This document shows positions 52,996 through 64,000 of a stretch of DNA of 64,000 bases, piece by piece. The DNA lies in assembly GCA_016648135.1 (NCBI GenBank), contig JADDOH010002330.1, positions 242,254 through 306,253 of the forward strand, given 5' to 3'. The notes under the pieces were generated by a model, which saw only the letters and a list, made by a program, of their open reading frames with translations, searched no databases and had not been told where the DNA came from. The stretch's first letter is position 1. The number at the start of each line of letters is the position of its first letter. Both the position numbers and the translations under genes were made by a program. This DNA comes from Agrypnia vestita. Taxonomy: Eukaryota; Arthropoda; Insecta; Trichoptera; Phryganeidae.

Positions 52996-53079
52996 TCTTG
53001 CATATTTTTTTAAATGTGATCGTTTGGTTATGAGAAATATGGTAAAAAAGTAACCCATAAATACCAAGTTTTTATTATA

Positions 53080-53468
53080 CTCCCTTTCTCATTTACTAGT
53101 TAAAACATTTTTTTTTTCGCTTAACCTACGCATTGGGCTTCGGTCGGGCGATGCTACGAAAGGGAGTAATAAAAAAAAAAACAAAAATCCAAAATTATAC
53201 TATAATCAGGTTTTGCGTCTACCAGATGCGTTGAAATATTTTCATACAACTTAATAAGTTGTATGAAAAAACCATTCATAATTTGAAAAATCCAAAAATT
53301 TATTAATTTTTTTAACAAAAATTTGATAGATCTTCTTGATTGTCGTCACGAGTCTGCTTGCAAAGTTTCATCTCAATTGGATCACGGAGAAAGGGGTTTA
53401 AAATGGATCCAAAGTTTTTTTGTCAGACAAGAAGACAAGCAGACGCCACGAGTTAACATAAAGGGAGT
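53080..53468. mobile_element. CTCCCTTT MITE, copy 5 (inverted)
   Basis: Starts CTCCCTTTCTCATTTACTAG and ends AACATAAAGGGAG, with TA outside both ends. Inverse orientation to 40375-40743. Confidence 0.7.
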
Positions 53469-53939
53469 AAAAAAGATTAATTTCTCGAGGCATTACTTTC
53501 TGCGTGAGCCTGGTAATAAGAGGAGCGTATTCTAAGCATGTATTTATTTCACAGATCTATTCAATCTCAAGAGATGACAATCGCGCATGCGCGGATAGGC
53601 GGAGGCTAACATAACACCACACACATTTACATAAAACTCCTGCCATTCCCACACTTGCCACAAAGTTTTCAAAACTCTTCGCAAATATTTCGCAAGATTC
53701 TAGTGTCATCTTATTCACCTGCCAATTGGTGGAAATCATCCCCATTAATAATAATAATTTTGAATGTCCGTCCGTAACTTCCTAATCAATAGCTGATCTC
53801 ATTCTTTTTTCAAATTTATACTTTTTAATTAAATACTCGGAATTAGTTTTTTTTTAATATTTCAGTTTAAAAAAATTAAAACTAATAGGTGGATCCTTTA
53901 CTACAATCGTAATATAGAAATCGCACGTGTCATTGGTAT

Positions 53940-54180
53940 TAATGAAAATATATAATTATCTATGCAAGTAACAATGTCCTCACTAATGCTAACAGATGGC
54001 ACAGATAATGATGAGGTTTATTTATAAAATGAGGTAAAAAAAAAGTATAATTTTCTACGTAACTATGTCCATCACTAACGCTACCAGGTGGCTAGAATAA
54101 TAATGAGGTACACAAAGCAAAAAAGCATAATAATAATTCTCTATTTAATAATGTCCATCACTAACATTATAGACGTTAAA
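53940..54180. repeat. Degenerate tandem repeat, about 3 x 95 bp
   Basis: AATGTCCTCACTAATGCTAA, ATGTCCATCACTAACGCTA and ATGTCCATCACTAACATTA recur with intervening AATAATGAGGT-type words. Confidence 0.6.
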
Positions 54181-56294
54181 GACACAACTCTACTCTAGAA
54201 AGGACTCATAGCTTTAACCGGCGATGAAATATGTAGTAAAAGTACTTCATTTTTGATGGGTCATAGCTAGTTTCAATGCTAAATTTGTAACTATGGAGAA
54301 GTTTCCTTTTTTTTTCAAAAAATGGAATGAAAATTTCAATAAAATTTAACAAATGTCTGAAAGTAAAATCAAGATGTCTCAAAAACTAACAAAGTTATAG
54401 AATTTTAAATTTATGATTTGCATGAATAATTTTTTCCCTTCAGTGGAGTCTTGTGACGTTGTCTCTCGTAACCGGTGTACATTGGAGCTCTTGTTCCGCA
54501 CACAGGCGAGTTGGAGGTCAATCATTTCGCGCTAAAACATACTAATTTTAATATTCTACTTCTGTTATTTATTGAGACTTAAAAAAAAAATTCACTCGTT
54601 TATTAGTATTAAGCAATCTGTATTTTAATTCCATTAAGTTGAATATATAGTATTATCAACATCATGAAAAATCTCCTTTGAAGATGTTTTTGCAGAATTG
54701 TTACGAACATTAGGGAATTTTAAATCTTAGCATTAAACTACTAAAATTTTGCATTGGCCAACTTTAAGACAAAATTTGTTGTGTTTAAATATTGTGTAAG
54801 CAACGTTCAATAAATCCAATTTAATTAATTCTATGTCATTCCTAGAATACAACACACTGGTTTATTTATTGCTGTTCTTATATATATTATACAATCTAAA
54901 CAAGTATTGAATTGTAAAGATTTTTTTAAATATTTGACAAGTGTTGAAATTTGTTCTATTGATTGTAAATAGTGGTGAGCCTTCTGTATCTATGCAAACT
55001 AATCTCACCTAAATGTAAATAGGTTGATAAGTCGACATATTATACCTTTATTTTATTTTATATAGTTAATTTGCAAATCAAAGATGGATCGCTAGAGTTA
55101 AAAATGATTTTATATAAGCTTTTACTTTACATTTAATTGAAACATTTTTGCATTAAAATGGTTTTACAAATTGATATTATGTTATAATTCTTATCAAACT
55201 CTACACATATTATGTCAGATCAGAGATAATTCCATTACCTGGAAATTTGCACATCTTCAGATCCAACACCAATCTAGCACTCTACAGGGTAGTAAATTAA
55301 CATCTCAAACTATTACACAATAAAGGGAGTTTTTCAATAGGTGTGCAATATTTTCACATTTGCGCGAACTCCTGGCGAACCACAATATAAATGTGTACAA
55401 TCATATCTAAACCGCCGCAATATTATCAAAACTAATTTTAAAAACCATTCAGACGTGACACCAAATCACACAGCAAGTTTTTTCTGGTGACCTGTATGTG
55501 TCATTTCTTCTAAAAGGTTGAAGTATCCGCACAATTCCGGATTTGTTTTACAAAATACACAGTGAACTCGAAATATACAACAAACAATTCATTTTTAAAA
55601 CATCGGCAAGTAAATATTTGACATATTTGATAATCACTTGTTTTTATAATTAAAATGCCTTTTAGGTCAATCGCGTCATATTTTTTCATTCGATGGCGTG
55701 CATTTGTCACATTCACAGACCTCATATTTTCATTCTAACGCGGTAAATTCTTACTTCATTTGCTAATCGGCCGAACGTTGAGTCATTTCAAGGATATTCT
55801 CGGTTTTTTAATTAAATGTATTATTTTTGCCGGGACAAATAATACGAATGGAAAAATCGGTAATATTTTCGATGTGGGGCTACCGATTGACACGATTTTC
55901 GAACTGGTCATTCAGCACGACGTCCGATGGACGTCCTTCGAGCATTTAGCAATATCTTACGCATTTTCGCTTCGGTAAACATCCGACAACCCAACATTTG
56001 GAGGATTTGTGGGCGAACCAATTAGCGCGACCTGACCGCATAGAAAATTAAACGTCACACTTCAATATGCGCCAACGGACGGGTTATCAAGGCGGAATGG
56101 GCTCGCGAAAAAGAGATAAATAATTATCCGATTAATCGGACGGTGGATGGTCAAATCAATGGCGAAATTACGAGACTAACAACAAAAATATACGCGACAT
56201 CGTCGCAGAGGCCAACACGGAGCCGCACACAGCCGCTGGCGAGTCACTTCGGTCACTTCGCGACAGGTGAAAGGGGGAAGGTTTAGGGCCTTAC
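54181..56294. other. Upstream/5'-intron stretch
   Basis: No gene recognised. GC and CpG content rise from about 55750 towards 56290 (GGCCGAACGTTGAGTC, CGACGTCCGATGGACGTCC), which may reflect promoter-proximal DNA. Confidence 0.3.
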
Positions 56295-56480
56295 GTGGGT
56301 TGAAATACGCAAACACGAATCATAAGCACTGCCACACACGCACAAAAATACACTTTGAAATCACAATTTTCATAAATTAACACTGAAAGGACATTTACAG
56401 GGGCCACGCACGGCGAATCATCAAGAACGCTGCGTTAAAAGAAGACGGGGTGGCCATTTTGAATTAGCCGTGTCGGTATA
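56295..56480 (-). promoter_or_regulatory. Candidate 5' UTR exon and promoter for Slik
   Basis: CpG-rich. On the minus strand it contains CAAAATGGCCACC, resembling the YY1-type CAARATGGCGGC initiator element of housekeeping genes, and about 170 bp later a donor-like CCCAC|GTAAGG (cut after 56295). A non-coding exon must lie upstream of 40053, and this is the best-looking candidate I found. No cDNA evidence; TSS is a guess. Confidence 0.25.
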
Positions 56481-57029
56481 GTAGGGTATACGCAATTTTT
56501 AGTACGAAATGTGTCGCACAGGTGCATGAAGTGCTCTATGTAGGTACGAAATGGGTACGAATGGGTTTTGAGTTTTGATCTTCAGCATTATTTCGGTTTT
56601 TGAAGTCCCATGCTGAAGAACGACGTTTAATAAATATTCTTACTGTGCTCAAAACATACAAGTATTACAACAACTTTGCGGAAGGTTATTTTGTGCAAGT
56701 GCAATGAAATACTAAGTTTGGTGACTAGCCCTGAATAGCCAAGTTATATCCCCTTATTTGCGGTTCTGCATCCGTCTTATCGTCCCTTCTCACAAACAAG
56801 CACAAATATTAAATTGGTAGTATCTCGCGGGTTAGGTTAGGTTCATTTTTAAAAAGTGATACTTTTTTTAGCTGATTATATTACATGTGATCCAAAAAAG
56901 AATAGATATTTTCAATTAAAACATATTTTTTAGAATAATACTACGTCTAGGTATTATAATGCCTTTCTAAAGTAAGTAATGCCGATGCGTAGGGCGACGT
57001 ACATGTCCACATGATACCATTTAAAAATA

Positions 57030-57165
57030 AACATGGAGATGCGTAAGTATACGGAATACATGTCATCAATATTCTTACAATACACTTTCGAAATAAGTTG
57101 AGCGCTTGTGCCATGAAAATAGGACTTAATTCTCGATTCGAGCTATAATAATTAATAATTCGATA
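57030..57165 (-). mobile_element. SINE body, copy 2 (head lost)
   Basis: Minus strand carries AAGTCCTATTTTCATGGCAC, AAGCGCTCAACTTATTTCG, AAGAATATTGATGACATGTA and CATCTCCATGTTTATTTTT, matching the body of 57822-58018. The tRNA head is replaced by GAATTATCGAATTATTAATT-type sequence. Confidence 0.65.
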
Positions 57166-57821
57166 ATTCGAGCCTCATCCAGGACGAGGCTCGAATTCCT
57201 TAATATGCGTAAAACCTTAGCACTACGGACAACAACTGAAGAGTAATATACTGTTTACATGTCTTAATTTTAACTTTTTCAATTTGACGTAATTTACAAT
57301 TACACAGTTAACATTATTTTAGTTCCATATTTTTGATGTGTTAACATCTTTCCTCTCGCTTTGCTGCAATCTGCGGCAGTGATTTTATTTTCATGAAAAT
57401 GGACGGAAATGCGCGACAGGAAATAAGATGCCAGGGAAGCGCGCGCAATTTCGTTTAACCAATGAGTGCGCGCTCCGCACGCCCGATGTCAAAAAATTCG
57501 TTGTTTATAAACAAATCAATGTCCAGCAAGTGCCATCACAGCGAAGACAAATGGCTCCAACAGCCAACGCTTCTGATTTTGTATATATGCTACGTGACTA
57601 GTGTCAAGCGTGTGAATGTTGTAACTTTGATGTATTTTGGCTTATGTCTTCAAAAATATCCAATAAATACTTATTTTTTTACATTAATATAAAAAATAAC
57701 TACCCTTAATGATTTACATTCTCAATTTTCATGTAATTTATGTGATTATTTTTAGATATTTATTCAAAGTTTTCATACATTATGAATGGCGGCACACTAC
57801 CGCCATCTATGGAAAGAAATC

Positions 57822-58018
57822 AGAGTAGCTTGTTGGTCTTGTGGTTAGGACACTGGCCTCGTGATCCAAAGGTTGCGGGTTCGATCCTCACTCCAGACTA
57901 GCAAGTTAGTCCTATTTTCATAGTACAAGCGCTTAGCTTAGTTTGAAAATAGTAAGAATATTGATGTGACACGTATTCCATGTTCACATCTCTATTTTTT
58001 TTTAAAAAAAAAAAAAAA
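57822..58018 (+). mobile_element. tRNA-headed SINE, copy 3 (full)
   Basis: Head TAGCTTGTTGGTCTTGTGGT (A box) and GCGGGTTCGATCCTC (B box), then TAGTCCTATTTTCATAGTAC, body, CATCTCTATTTTTTTTT and an A-rich tail to 58018. Copies: 29740-29908 and 57030-57165. Confidence 0.75.
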
Positions 58019-58436
58019 TAAATAAAAATAAAAACATATAATTGACCAAACACATTTCTAAACAAAATTCGTATGTAGATATACGGTACCTACCTAGTGC
58101 GGCAAAATTCAATAATAAATAAATGCACATACATTTTCTTTATTTGTATTAACTAATTAATAAATATATGCATAGGTATTAGCTTTTTTAAATTTTAATG
58201 TTAATTTCTGTTGCTGCTCAATTGATATTTTTAATCGCGAAATGTCAAATGTTACACATCATATGCGACTGCTGTAAGGCTCGATCGTTTTTTTTTAAAC
58301 TAATTTCATATTTTATTCTACGTATATCGTGGTGAGTGTCATTGATGAGATATTACAATTCTATTAGATATTAAAAAAATAATACCTGTCCTATTGCTAT
58401 TGTAAAGTCACGTAATATTAAAAGCTCTAATGACTA

Positions 58437-58915
58437 TTGCTTGCCCAACGTAACTTGGCGTGCGGCGAACTTGGAACTAAAACCCGCCCCGCCCGCACCC
58501 GGCGGTAACCCCTCGCCCTGTCATTTAGTTCAATTTTGTATTTGGTTGGGAGCTGTGACATCTTGATTACCAATATACACTAAATTATTATGTCCAAAAC
58601 ATCCTAACAGTCCGGGATGGTGCAAGAACAATTGCCAATGAAGTATTAAAATTTTGCGAAGCTGAAAAAGCGAATAATGGACCGATATTACCGTCGGACA
58701 GTTTGACAGATACAACGGCCGCCATTACTGCATGGTTTCTTTAGTGCTGCTCGACCAAATTTCTGTATTTAATACGACACCGGTCACCAGACATTCTGTA
58801 CATTATGTATTGTATAATAAATTTACACCCTGACAACTTCTGTTACGCGATAGGGACGCCCTCCCTCGCACGCCAAATTATAGTGGTGCATCTATAATGA
58901 TGGTATTTTAACCGG
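58437..58915. mobile_element. Non-autonomous element, copy 2 of the 33927-34571 family
   Basis: Shares CAACGTAACTTGGCGTGCGG, CCCGCACCCGGCGGTAACC, GTCCAAAACATCC and TGTTACGCGATAGGGACGCC with copy 1. Right end ATTTTAACCGGTTACGC at 58910 continues into a separate hairpin (TTTGAGATTTGTATCGGATT and its inverse to 59022). Confidence 0.7.
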
Positions 58916-59022
58916 TTACGCAATAGCTGTTTGAGATTTGTATCGGATTGTATTGATGATCGGTAGCTCAATTTTTTCTCAATTTATTTTCTCAGTTACC
59001 AATCATCGATACAAATCTCAAA

Positions 59023-59942
59023 ATTTCTTCGTTGACAACGGGTGTGTGGGTGCGTGTTTTTTTCTTTATTTATTACTGAGTAGATCAGTTTTCATTTTAA
59101 CGACAAATTCAGCCTTTTGTCGCGAATCTTGTTACATGTATGTGTGTTTATACTTTATTTAAGCTAATTGTTTGTGTTTTATTTTGAGAATTGACCTATT
59201 ATTTATTTACTGTAAACAATTTACCACTTCTCTTTAATCAAATTATGCCTTCATTATCAAAAATAGGCTTTATTGATTATTATTTCATTCATAAAACGCA
59301 CACAGCACTCTCGGTCAGAAAATCATAACCAGCCCTGATGACTATATACCAACTTATACATATTTAATTTGAAGCTTATTTTACTTTAATTTATTGTTCA
59401 TTTTTCATCGGATTACAAGGCGTACATGTTAATTTTATTTTATAAATTCCCGAAATATTGGCCGAGCGCTATAGGAAGTACATATTTATAGTAATTGTTT
59501 TTTTATAACTTCATATTTAAAATATGCACGTATATTTATTGACAATTATTTTTTTCTATCTTACGTAAGTACCAGTCATTTAATAAATGATGATTGAGTT
59601 CGATATTAGTCTGTGATTGTCTTGTTTATGAATAAAAATGACATTTCACAGAAGAGAGTTGTTTTGAATGTCAACCATGTGTCAACGTATTGAAAAATGG
59701 TGCTATGGCTTTATATAAAGTTTAGAATTAGATAACGATTAAAAAAACTACCGTTAATTAACAATCTTCATTGGTGAGTCCAAATCTAGATTTCAAATAA
59801 TATTAATTAATTCACCTCATTATTCAATAATTTGAGTTGTTGCGGAACTCACTGCGAATATAATACGCTTACATTTATTAGTGAATTAATATAAATGGCG
59901 TGAATCCGGCTATTCATTAAGATAGGTGCAGTTTTAAAAAAC
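59023..59942. other. AT-rich stretch
   Basis: No gene, RNA or element boundary recognised. Confidence 0.4.
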
Positions 59943-60105
59943 TAACCATCACGCCGTTTCTCCGCAGGGGTAAGCAGAGAGGAGGGAATGCACTATTCTT
60001 CTATCTTGGTACACCACTTTTGCTTCGGCTACATTCATACATCTTCTCATGTATGCTCTACGGTTTTTTAGGCTTTTAACAGGGCCATCCTCCAATATAT
60101 ACTTA
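59943..60105 (-). pseudogene. LINE 3'-end block
   Basis: CATCACGCCGTTTCTCCGC, AGGGGTAAGCAGAGAGGA, TTCTATCTTGGTACACCA and TTCATACATCTTCTCATG match the blocks at 8611 and 36680; antisense remnant of an RTE-like LINE. Confidence 0.6.
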
Positions 60106-60627
60106 TTATATTGTAATTATCATTATTATAAGCATACTCCTGTAATTTCCACATTTATAAAAAATGTTTCTTTAACTGTACCCAACCCAACTATGCAACT
60201 CTTCTTGGTCAAAGATTCTAGCCTATTAGATTAAAATTGTTTAATGTTTTTGTGTTTGAACTGAATTTATTCCTTGTTAATTTATATTCTCAGTTTAGGA
60301 GCGTTACTTCTTCTTTTCCAGTTGGTTCCTTCATCACTGCTGATCGTGACGGTTATGTCCCGTTGATGCCCTTGACGATTTTTCTCCAGAGCATTCGGAT
60401 AGCCAGTAGCATCTTCCACATGGAGGCATGTGGAAAAACAAGTGACTTAACCTTACCCTTATTTAACTTAACTATACCCATTTCCAAGATATATTATAGA
60501 TGTCTCGCAGTGAAGCTATTTATATGGGAAAGTAGGTATGGAAGTTATATGGCTGACTCAAGTGATCACTTGACACATTCACCGATTCCATTATCACATC
60601 CATCAAATTTGGAAAGTTTTATATATA

Positions 60628-61475
60628 GTATTTATTAGAGATGCAACAAATACGAATATTCATATTCGCCGAATAGTAGATATTTACCAAATATCACCAC
60701 GAATATTAAAAACAAACTATTTATAACTGAATGCAACGCAATTTACGGTTTAGCTGTGCACCGTGTATCCGAACACACCTACGCACTCTATTATCGGGGA
60801 TTTCCCTAACATTGAATGAATAGATTTGTTGAGTTCTCAAGTTGTCAATCGTTGCTTGTTTCACAGCATAACATTCCTAGTTCCATTGGGTTATTAACAA
60901 GGTTAGGTGCTCATTACATGTAGTTTTTTTTTATAATACGAATTGTTCGTTCCATTTTATTTCCGTTGTGTGTAAAAGTGTTAACCTCTTAAATTGAATC
61001 TAATAACATGACCTATCGTAAGTGTGAAAAAAGTGATATTTATTTTCGACCGCTGGGAATGTACAAACGGATAAAGAAATGTTGTGCTTTTTGAACAAAA
61101 ATTTTCCAGTGGTAAGTTTTAATTATTAAATCTCTTAGTTAAAAAAGACGGGTGGTGTATTATTTATTACCTTATTGAATTATTCGTATTCGTCAAATAG
61201 TAGGCTTGATATTTGGATTCGTGAAAGTAGTATTTGTTGCATCACTAGCGGGCGGGTGCAATGGGAACATGACTTTTTTGTAAACGTATATTTTGGGAAA
61301 AAATAGAAATCAAATATTTATGCTACATTTTTTTATGATATATCAAAATATGAGTGCTATGATAACAATTGTGATAGAAATATTACGAAATATATGTTGT
61401 ATTCCGATTTTTTTTTCAAAATAATTGGTTATGCTGCAATGTTCCCATTGCACGCCCCTGATCACTAGTATTTTT
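60628..61475. mobile_element. hAT-type MITE, host of a second hAT insertion
   Basis: Element 60636-61247: left TAGAGATGCAACAAATAC, right (reverse complement) TAGTGATGCAACAAATAC. Its left flank GTATTTAT (60628-60635) matches GTATTTTT (61468-61475) at 7 of 8 positions only after the second hAT MITE, inserted at its right tip, is removed. Confidence 0.8.
61241..61468. mobile_element. hAT-type MITE with perfect 8-bp duplication ATCACTAG
   Basis: Element 61249-61460 (212 bp). Right end (reverse complement) CAGGGGCGTGCAATGGGAAC, left end CGGGCGGGTGCAATGGGAAC. ATCACTAG at 61241-61248 and 61461-61468. The duplicated target includes the last bases of the older hAT element. Confidence 0.88.
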
Positions 61476-61538
61476 GTACCTCGCGTTACTTACACAATCG
61501 CTTACTATGATTGAAATTTGTCATCCCATGAAACAGTA

Positions 61539-62203
61539 TAAAGGTACTGATACACTTGCTTACTTTTGACCATGCTTATTAGCATGCCCAAACTAGCATG
61601 CTCTAACAACTGTACACACTTGCTCATTATTAGCATGCTTATTTTAAGCATGTTCAAAGCTAACAATCAAACATACATGCTTATTACTGGCATGCTCTTG
61701 TCATAGAATAGAGACCCTCTTATCAAAAATGGTAACCTTGCAAACTGAAATAGGAAATTCAAGTGAACCAATAAATCAAAACAGTTTCCTTCCGCACATT
61801 TTTGATTTTAGTTTTTATAATTTTTATTGTAAGATTTAAATCATTCATGTATTTTAAATAAAGACCGAGTATTCCACAGACATTCGTGATTTCTATAATA
61901 AGTCACGAAAAGTAATGTTTTGTCATCTCCCCAACGCGCCATATTTGTTTCATTTGTCGTGGACTGAGAAGATTGCATTGATTAATCTATACTAGCTGCG
62001 AATGACATTAGCAAGCCTGTTAACAAATGCTCAAAATATACCCCTTCCACCCGCAAATCAAATGAGCATGCTCATAAATCAACTGGCGGTTTACTATTAC
62101 TAGCAATGTGCGTACGCACATGCTACTAAGAAGCAATGGCTCAAGAAACTCAATAATGCGCATGCTCACATGCCACTAATGAGCCTGTGTATCAGTACCT
62201 TAA
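61539..62203. mobile_element. PIF/Harbinger-like MITE with TAA duplication, rich in GCATGC
   Basis: Element 61542-62200: ends AGGTACTGATACAC inverted at both sides, flanked by TAA. The interior has many AGCATGCT-like palindromes (TTAGCATGCC, ACTAGCATGCTC, GAGCATGCTCA, GCGCATGCTCACATGCC). Confidence 0.82.
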
Positions 62204-62261
62204 AGATGTCACAGTTGGTAATGAGACAATTTTTTTATTAGAGTATAGAGCCAAATTCTTT

Positions 62262-63160
62262 TTAATAATTAAATAAAACACAACTTGTTATACAACATTA
62301 AATAATTTCTTTATTCAATATGAATAAAGCACCTCTATATGTTACGGGAATGAAGTTTCCTTTCTCAGGAGGATACAATGTATACTAAATTAAATGATCA
62401 TCATATAGACTTAAAATTATCAAGGGCAGTGGAGCGTGAGCAGAGTAAATAGATGTGGGGAAGGGGGAGTTTTGAGGGAATAATTAAAAGATTTGTTGTC
62501 GACGTTGCTTTTTTACTTCCTTTCTTTTAACTCGTAGCGTCTGCGGTTTGTTGTCTGCCGGAAAAACTGTGGATCGATTTTTAACCCTTTTCCCGTGATC
62601 CAATCGAGCTGAAACTTTGTAGGCAGAATCGTGGCGACGATAAAAATTATGTAATAAATTTATGTTTAAAAAAATTTAATAATTATAGTATTATTTTTGA
62701 TTTTTCAAAAATTTAAATGGTTTTTCAAATTGGAATGCATACAAATAAGTAATGACTACGAAACCAGATTCAATGATAAAGGAAGTATAATAAAAACTTA
62801 GTTTTTATGGGCTAGTTTTTTTATTATTTATAATTAGGAAAGTGTTAAGAATAAGGTTGTTAGGAAATTGAATTTGGCTATTTATTATATTGCTATTTGT
62901 TATTATTTTTAAAACTTCAAAACTATCTAAAACTGTCTATTATTTCTGTTATTATGTAATATTTTAAGAACTTAATTGATGTCAAAAGTATGGTTATGTT
63001 CCAGCAAATGGTTGGCAAATTTTTAATTAACGCCCTCGTTAATTTTAAGTCTATATGGTGATCATTTCATTTAGTATACATTGTATTCTTTATTCATATT
63101 GAATAAAGAAATTATTTAGTGGTGTATACCAAGTTGTGTTTTATTTAATTATTAAATACG
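62262..63160. mobile_element. Long-TIR foldback element with a nested CTCCCTTT MITE
   Basis: Inverted arms of about 150 bp: left contains AATAATTAAATAAAACACAA, ATTTCTTTATTCAATATGAA and ATGATCATCATATAGACTTA; right carries their inverses at 63030-63160. A CTCCCTTT-family copy (TTCCTTTCTTTTAACTCGTA to AAAGGAAGTATAAT, 62512-62788) sits inside. Confidence 0.75.
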
Positions 63161-63330
63161 TCACCACAAAGTTATAAATCGTTCGTTCAAGAAATATTCT
63201 TTTTAATGCAATGCTTTGCTATTGCTAAACTTAAGTATATGTATTTACATGAATAGCTTAGATAAATAAAATATTTACACCCCTAACTTTGTTCCTACTT
63301 GTCAGATCAAGGATTTCAATACCTGTAAAC

Positions 63331-64000
63331 TAGGGAATGCAAATCCATTCTATTTTAAAATCTGGATTTTTAAGAACAGATTTTGTTGCAATCTGGATAT
63401 TACAGATTTTATGGATAAAAAAAGCACATGAAAAACGAATCAAATGATTTTTTAGAATTTTTTTTTATTTGGAATTATTCAAACTATTATAATTAAATAC
63501 CGTAATTATAGTGTTATTCTTATTAAGATAATCAGTCTGTGACTCGCATGCTGAGTAACGTTAATAAAATAATCAACAGGTACAAATTAAAAGAAACTCT
63601 GAAGAACAAAAATAAAGACAAATAGACTCCTTGTCAATTATTAAACACAAACAAAAGAAACAAAACAATTTAACTTCACTTAAATCAACATAAAAATGTA
63701 AATAAAATATACATAAAATGTGACCTCAAAAATAATAAGGCATCTAAAAACCTGCTGAAAATTCGGTTGCACATAATCGCCTCACACACTCGCTCGACCC
63801 GCGTCCCACGCCGCGCTCCGCTAACCTCTCGAGCCGATAGACTCGACACTCGCGAGATGCACGAACAGCAAACTCGCTCGTTTCGATTTTTTTTTGTCAA
63901 AATTTCTTATTACTCAAATAATCCGGATTTGGAGGTCTAGTGCTAAAAATGTGCAGATATCCGGATTTTTCGGATTACGGATAGTCCGGATTGCATTCCC
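63331..64000. mobile_element. hAT-type MITE, right tip cut by the window edge
   Basis: Left end TAGGGAATGCAAATCC. The window finishes with the inverse of GGGAATGCAATCCGGAC, so only about two bases of the right end are missing. Core 63770-63890 is CpG-rich (CGCTCGACCCGCGTCCCACG) but lies inside the element. Confidence 0.7.

Noticed and set aside
63685..63900. 71-codon minus frame and CpG-rich patch as a gene start
   Set aside because: Lies within the inverted ends of a hAT-type MITE; no splice or kinase context.

Overview
The window is AT-rich, intron-rich eukaryotic DNA from an arthropod, most likely an insect. The main gene is an insect-type Ste20-like kinase with 24 small coding exons. The introns are packed with element types common in insects: Penelope-like elements, mariner, hAT/PIF/piggyBac-like MITEs, jockey/RTE-like LINE tails and a tRNA-headed SINE. 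I cannot fix the order from sequence alone.

One host gene is supported. It lies on the minus strand from about 40.05 kb to the left edge and beyond: the orthologue of Drosophila Slik / vertebrate SLK-LOK (STK10). I assembled 24 coding exons. Every junction has GT/AG ends and reading frame is kept throughout, giving 1441 codons through exon 23. Exon 24 then stays open for another 247 codons to base 1. The protein has a complete N-terminal kinase domain (residues about 42-297), a long acidic, proline- and serine-rich linker with an unusual NDxR repeat, a C-terminal coiled-coil ATH/PKK domain (about 1063-1460), and a serine-rich C-terminal extension that leaves the window. A splice acceptor 9 bases upstream of the ATG shows that at least one non-coding 5' exon lies further right. 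A CpG-rich segment near 56.3-56.5 kb is a candidate first exon/promoter.

The rest is intronic or 5'-flanking DNA made largely of nested mobile elements. 12.2-18.4 kb (intron between exons 12 and 11, continuing into the one between exons 11 and 10) holds an array of heat-shock-element units, a nearly perfect 660-bp palindrome with a tRNA-like gene in each arm, a Penelope-like element with inverted terminal copies, a pogo/Tigger-like deletion derivative, further Penelope fragments and a foldback element. 22-36 kb (introns 2-6) holds piggyBac-like and PIF-like MITEs, a SINE, a second Penelope copy, a LINE split by a hAT MITE with an 8-bp target duplication, and a mariner fragment. 40-64 kb (upstream or 5' intron) holds several MITE families in multiple copies, including a Merlin-like family with 8-bp duplications and a chain of hAT and PIF elements whose insertion order can be read.

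Nothing else looks like an intact host protein gene. The other long reading frames are shadows of Slik exons or transposon remnants. No CRISPR, rRNA or bacterial-type operons are present.
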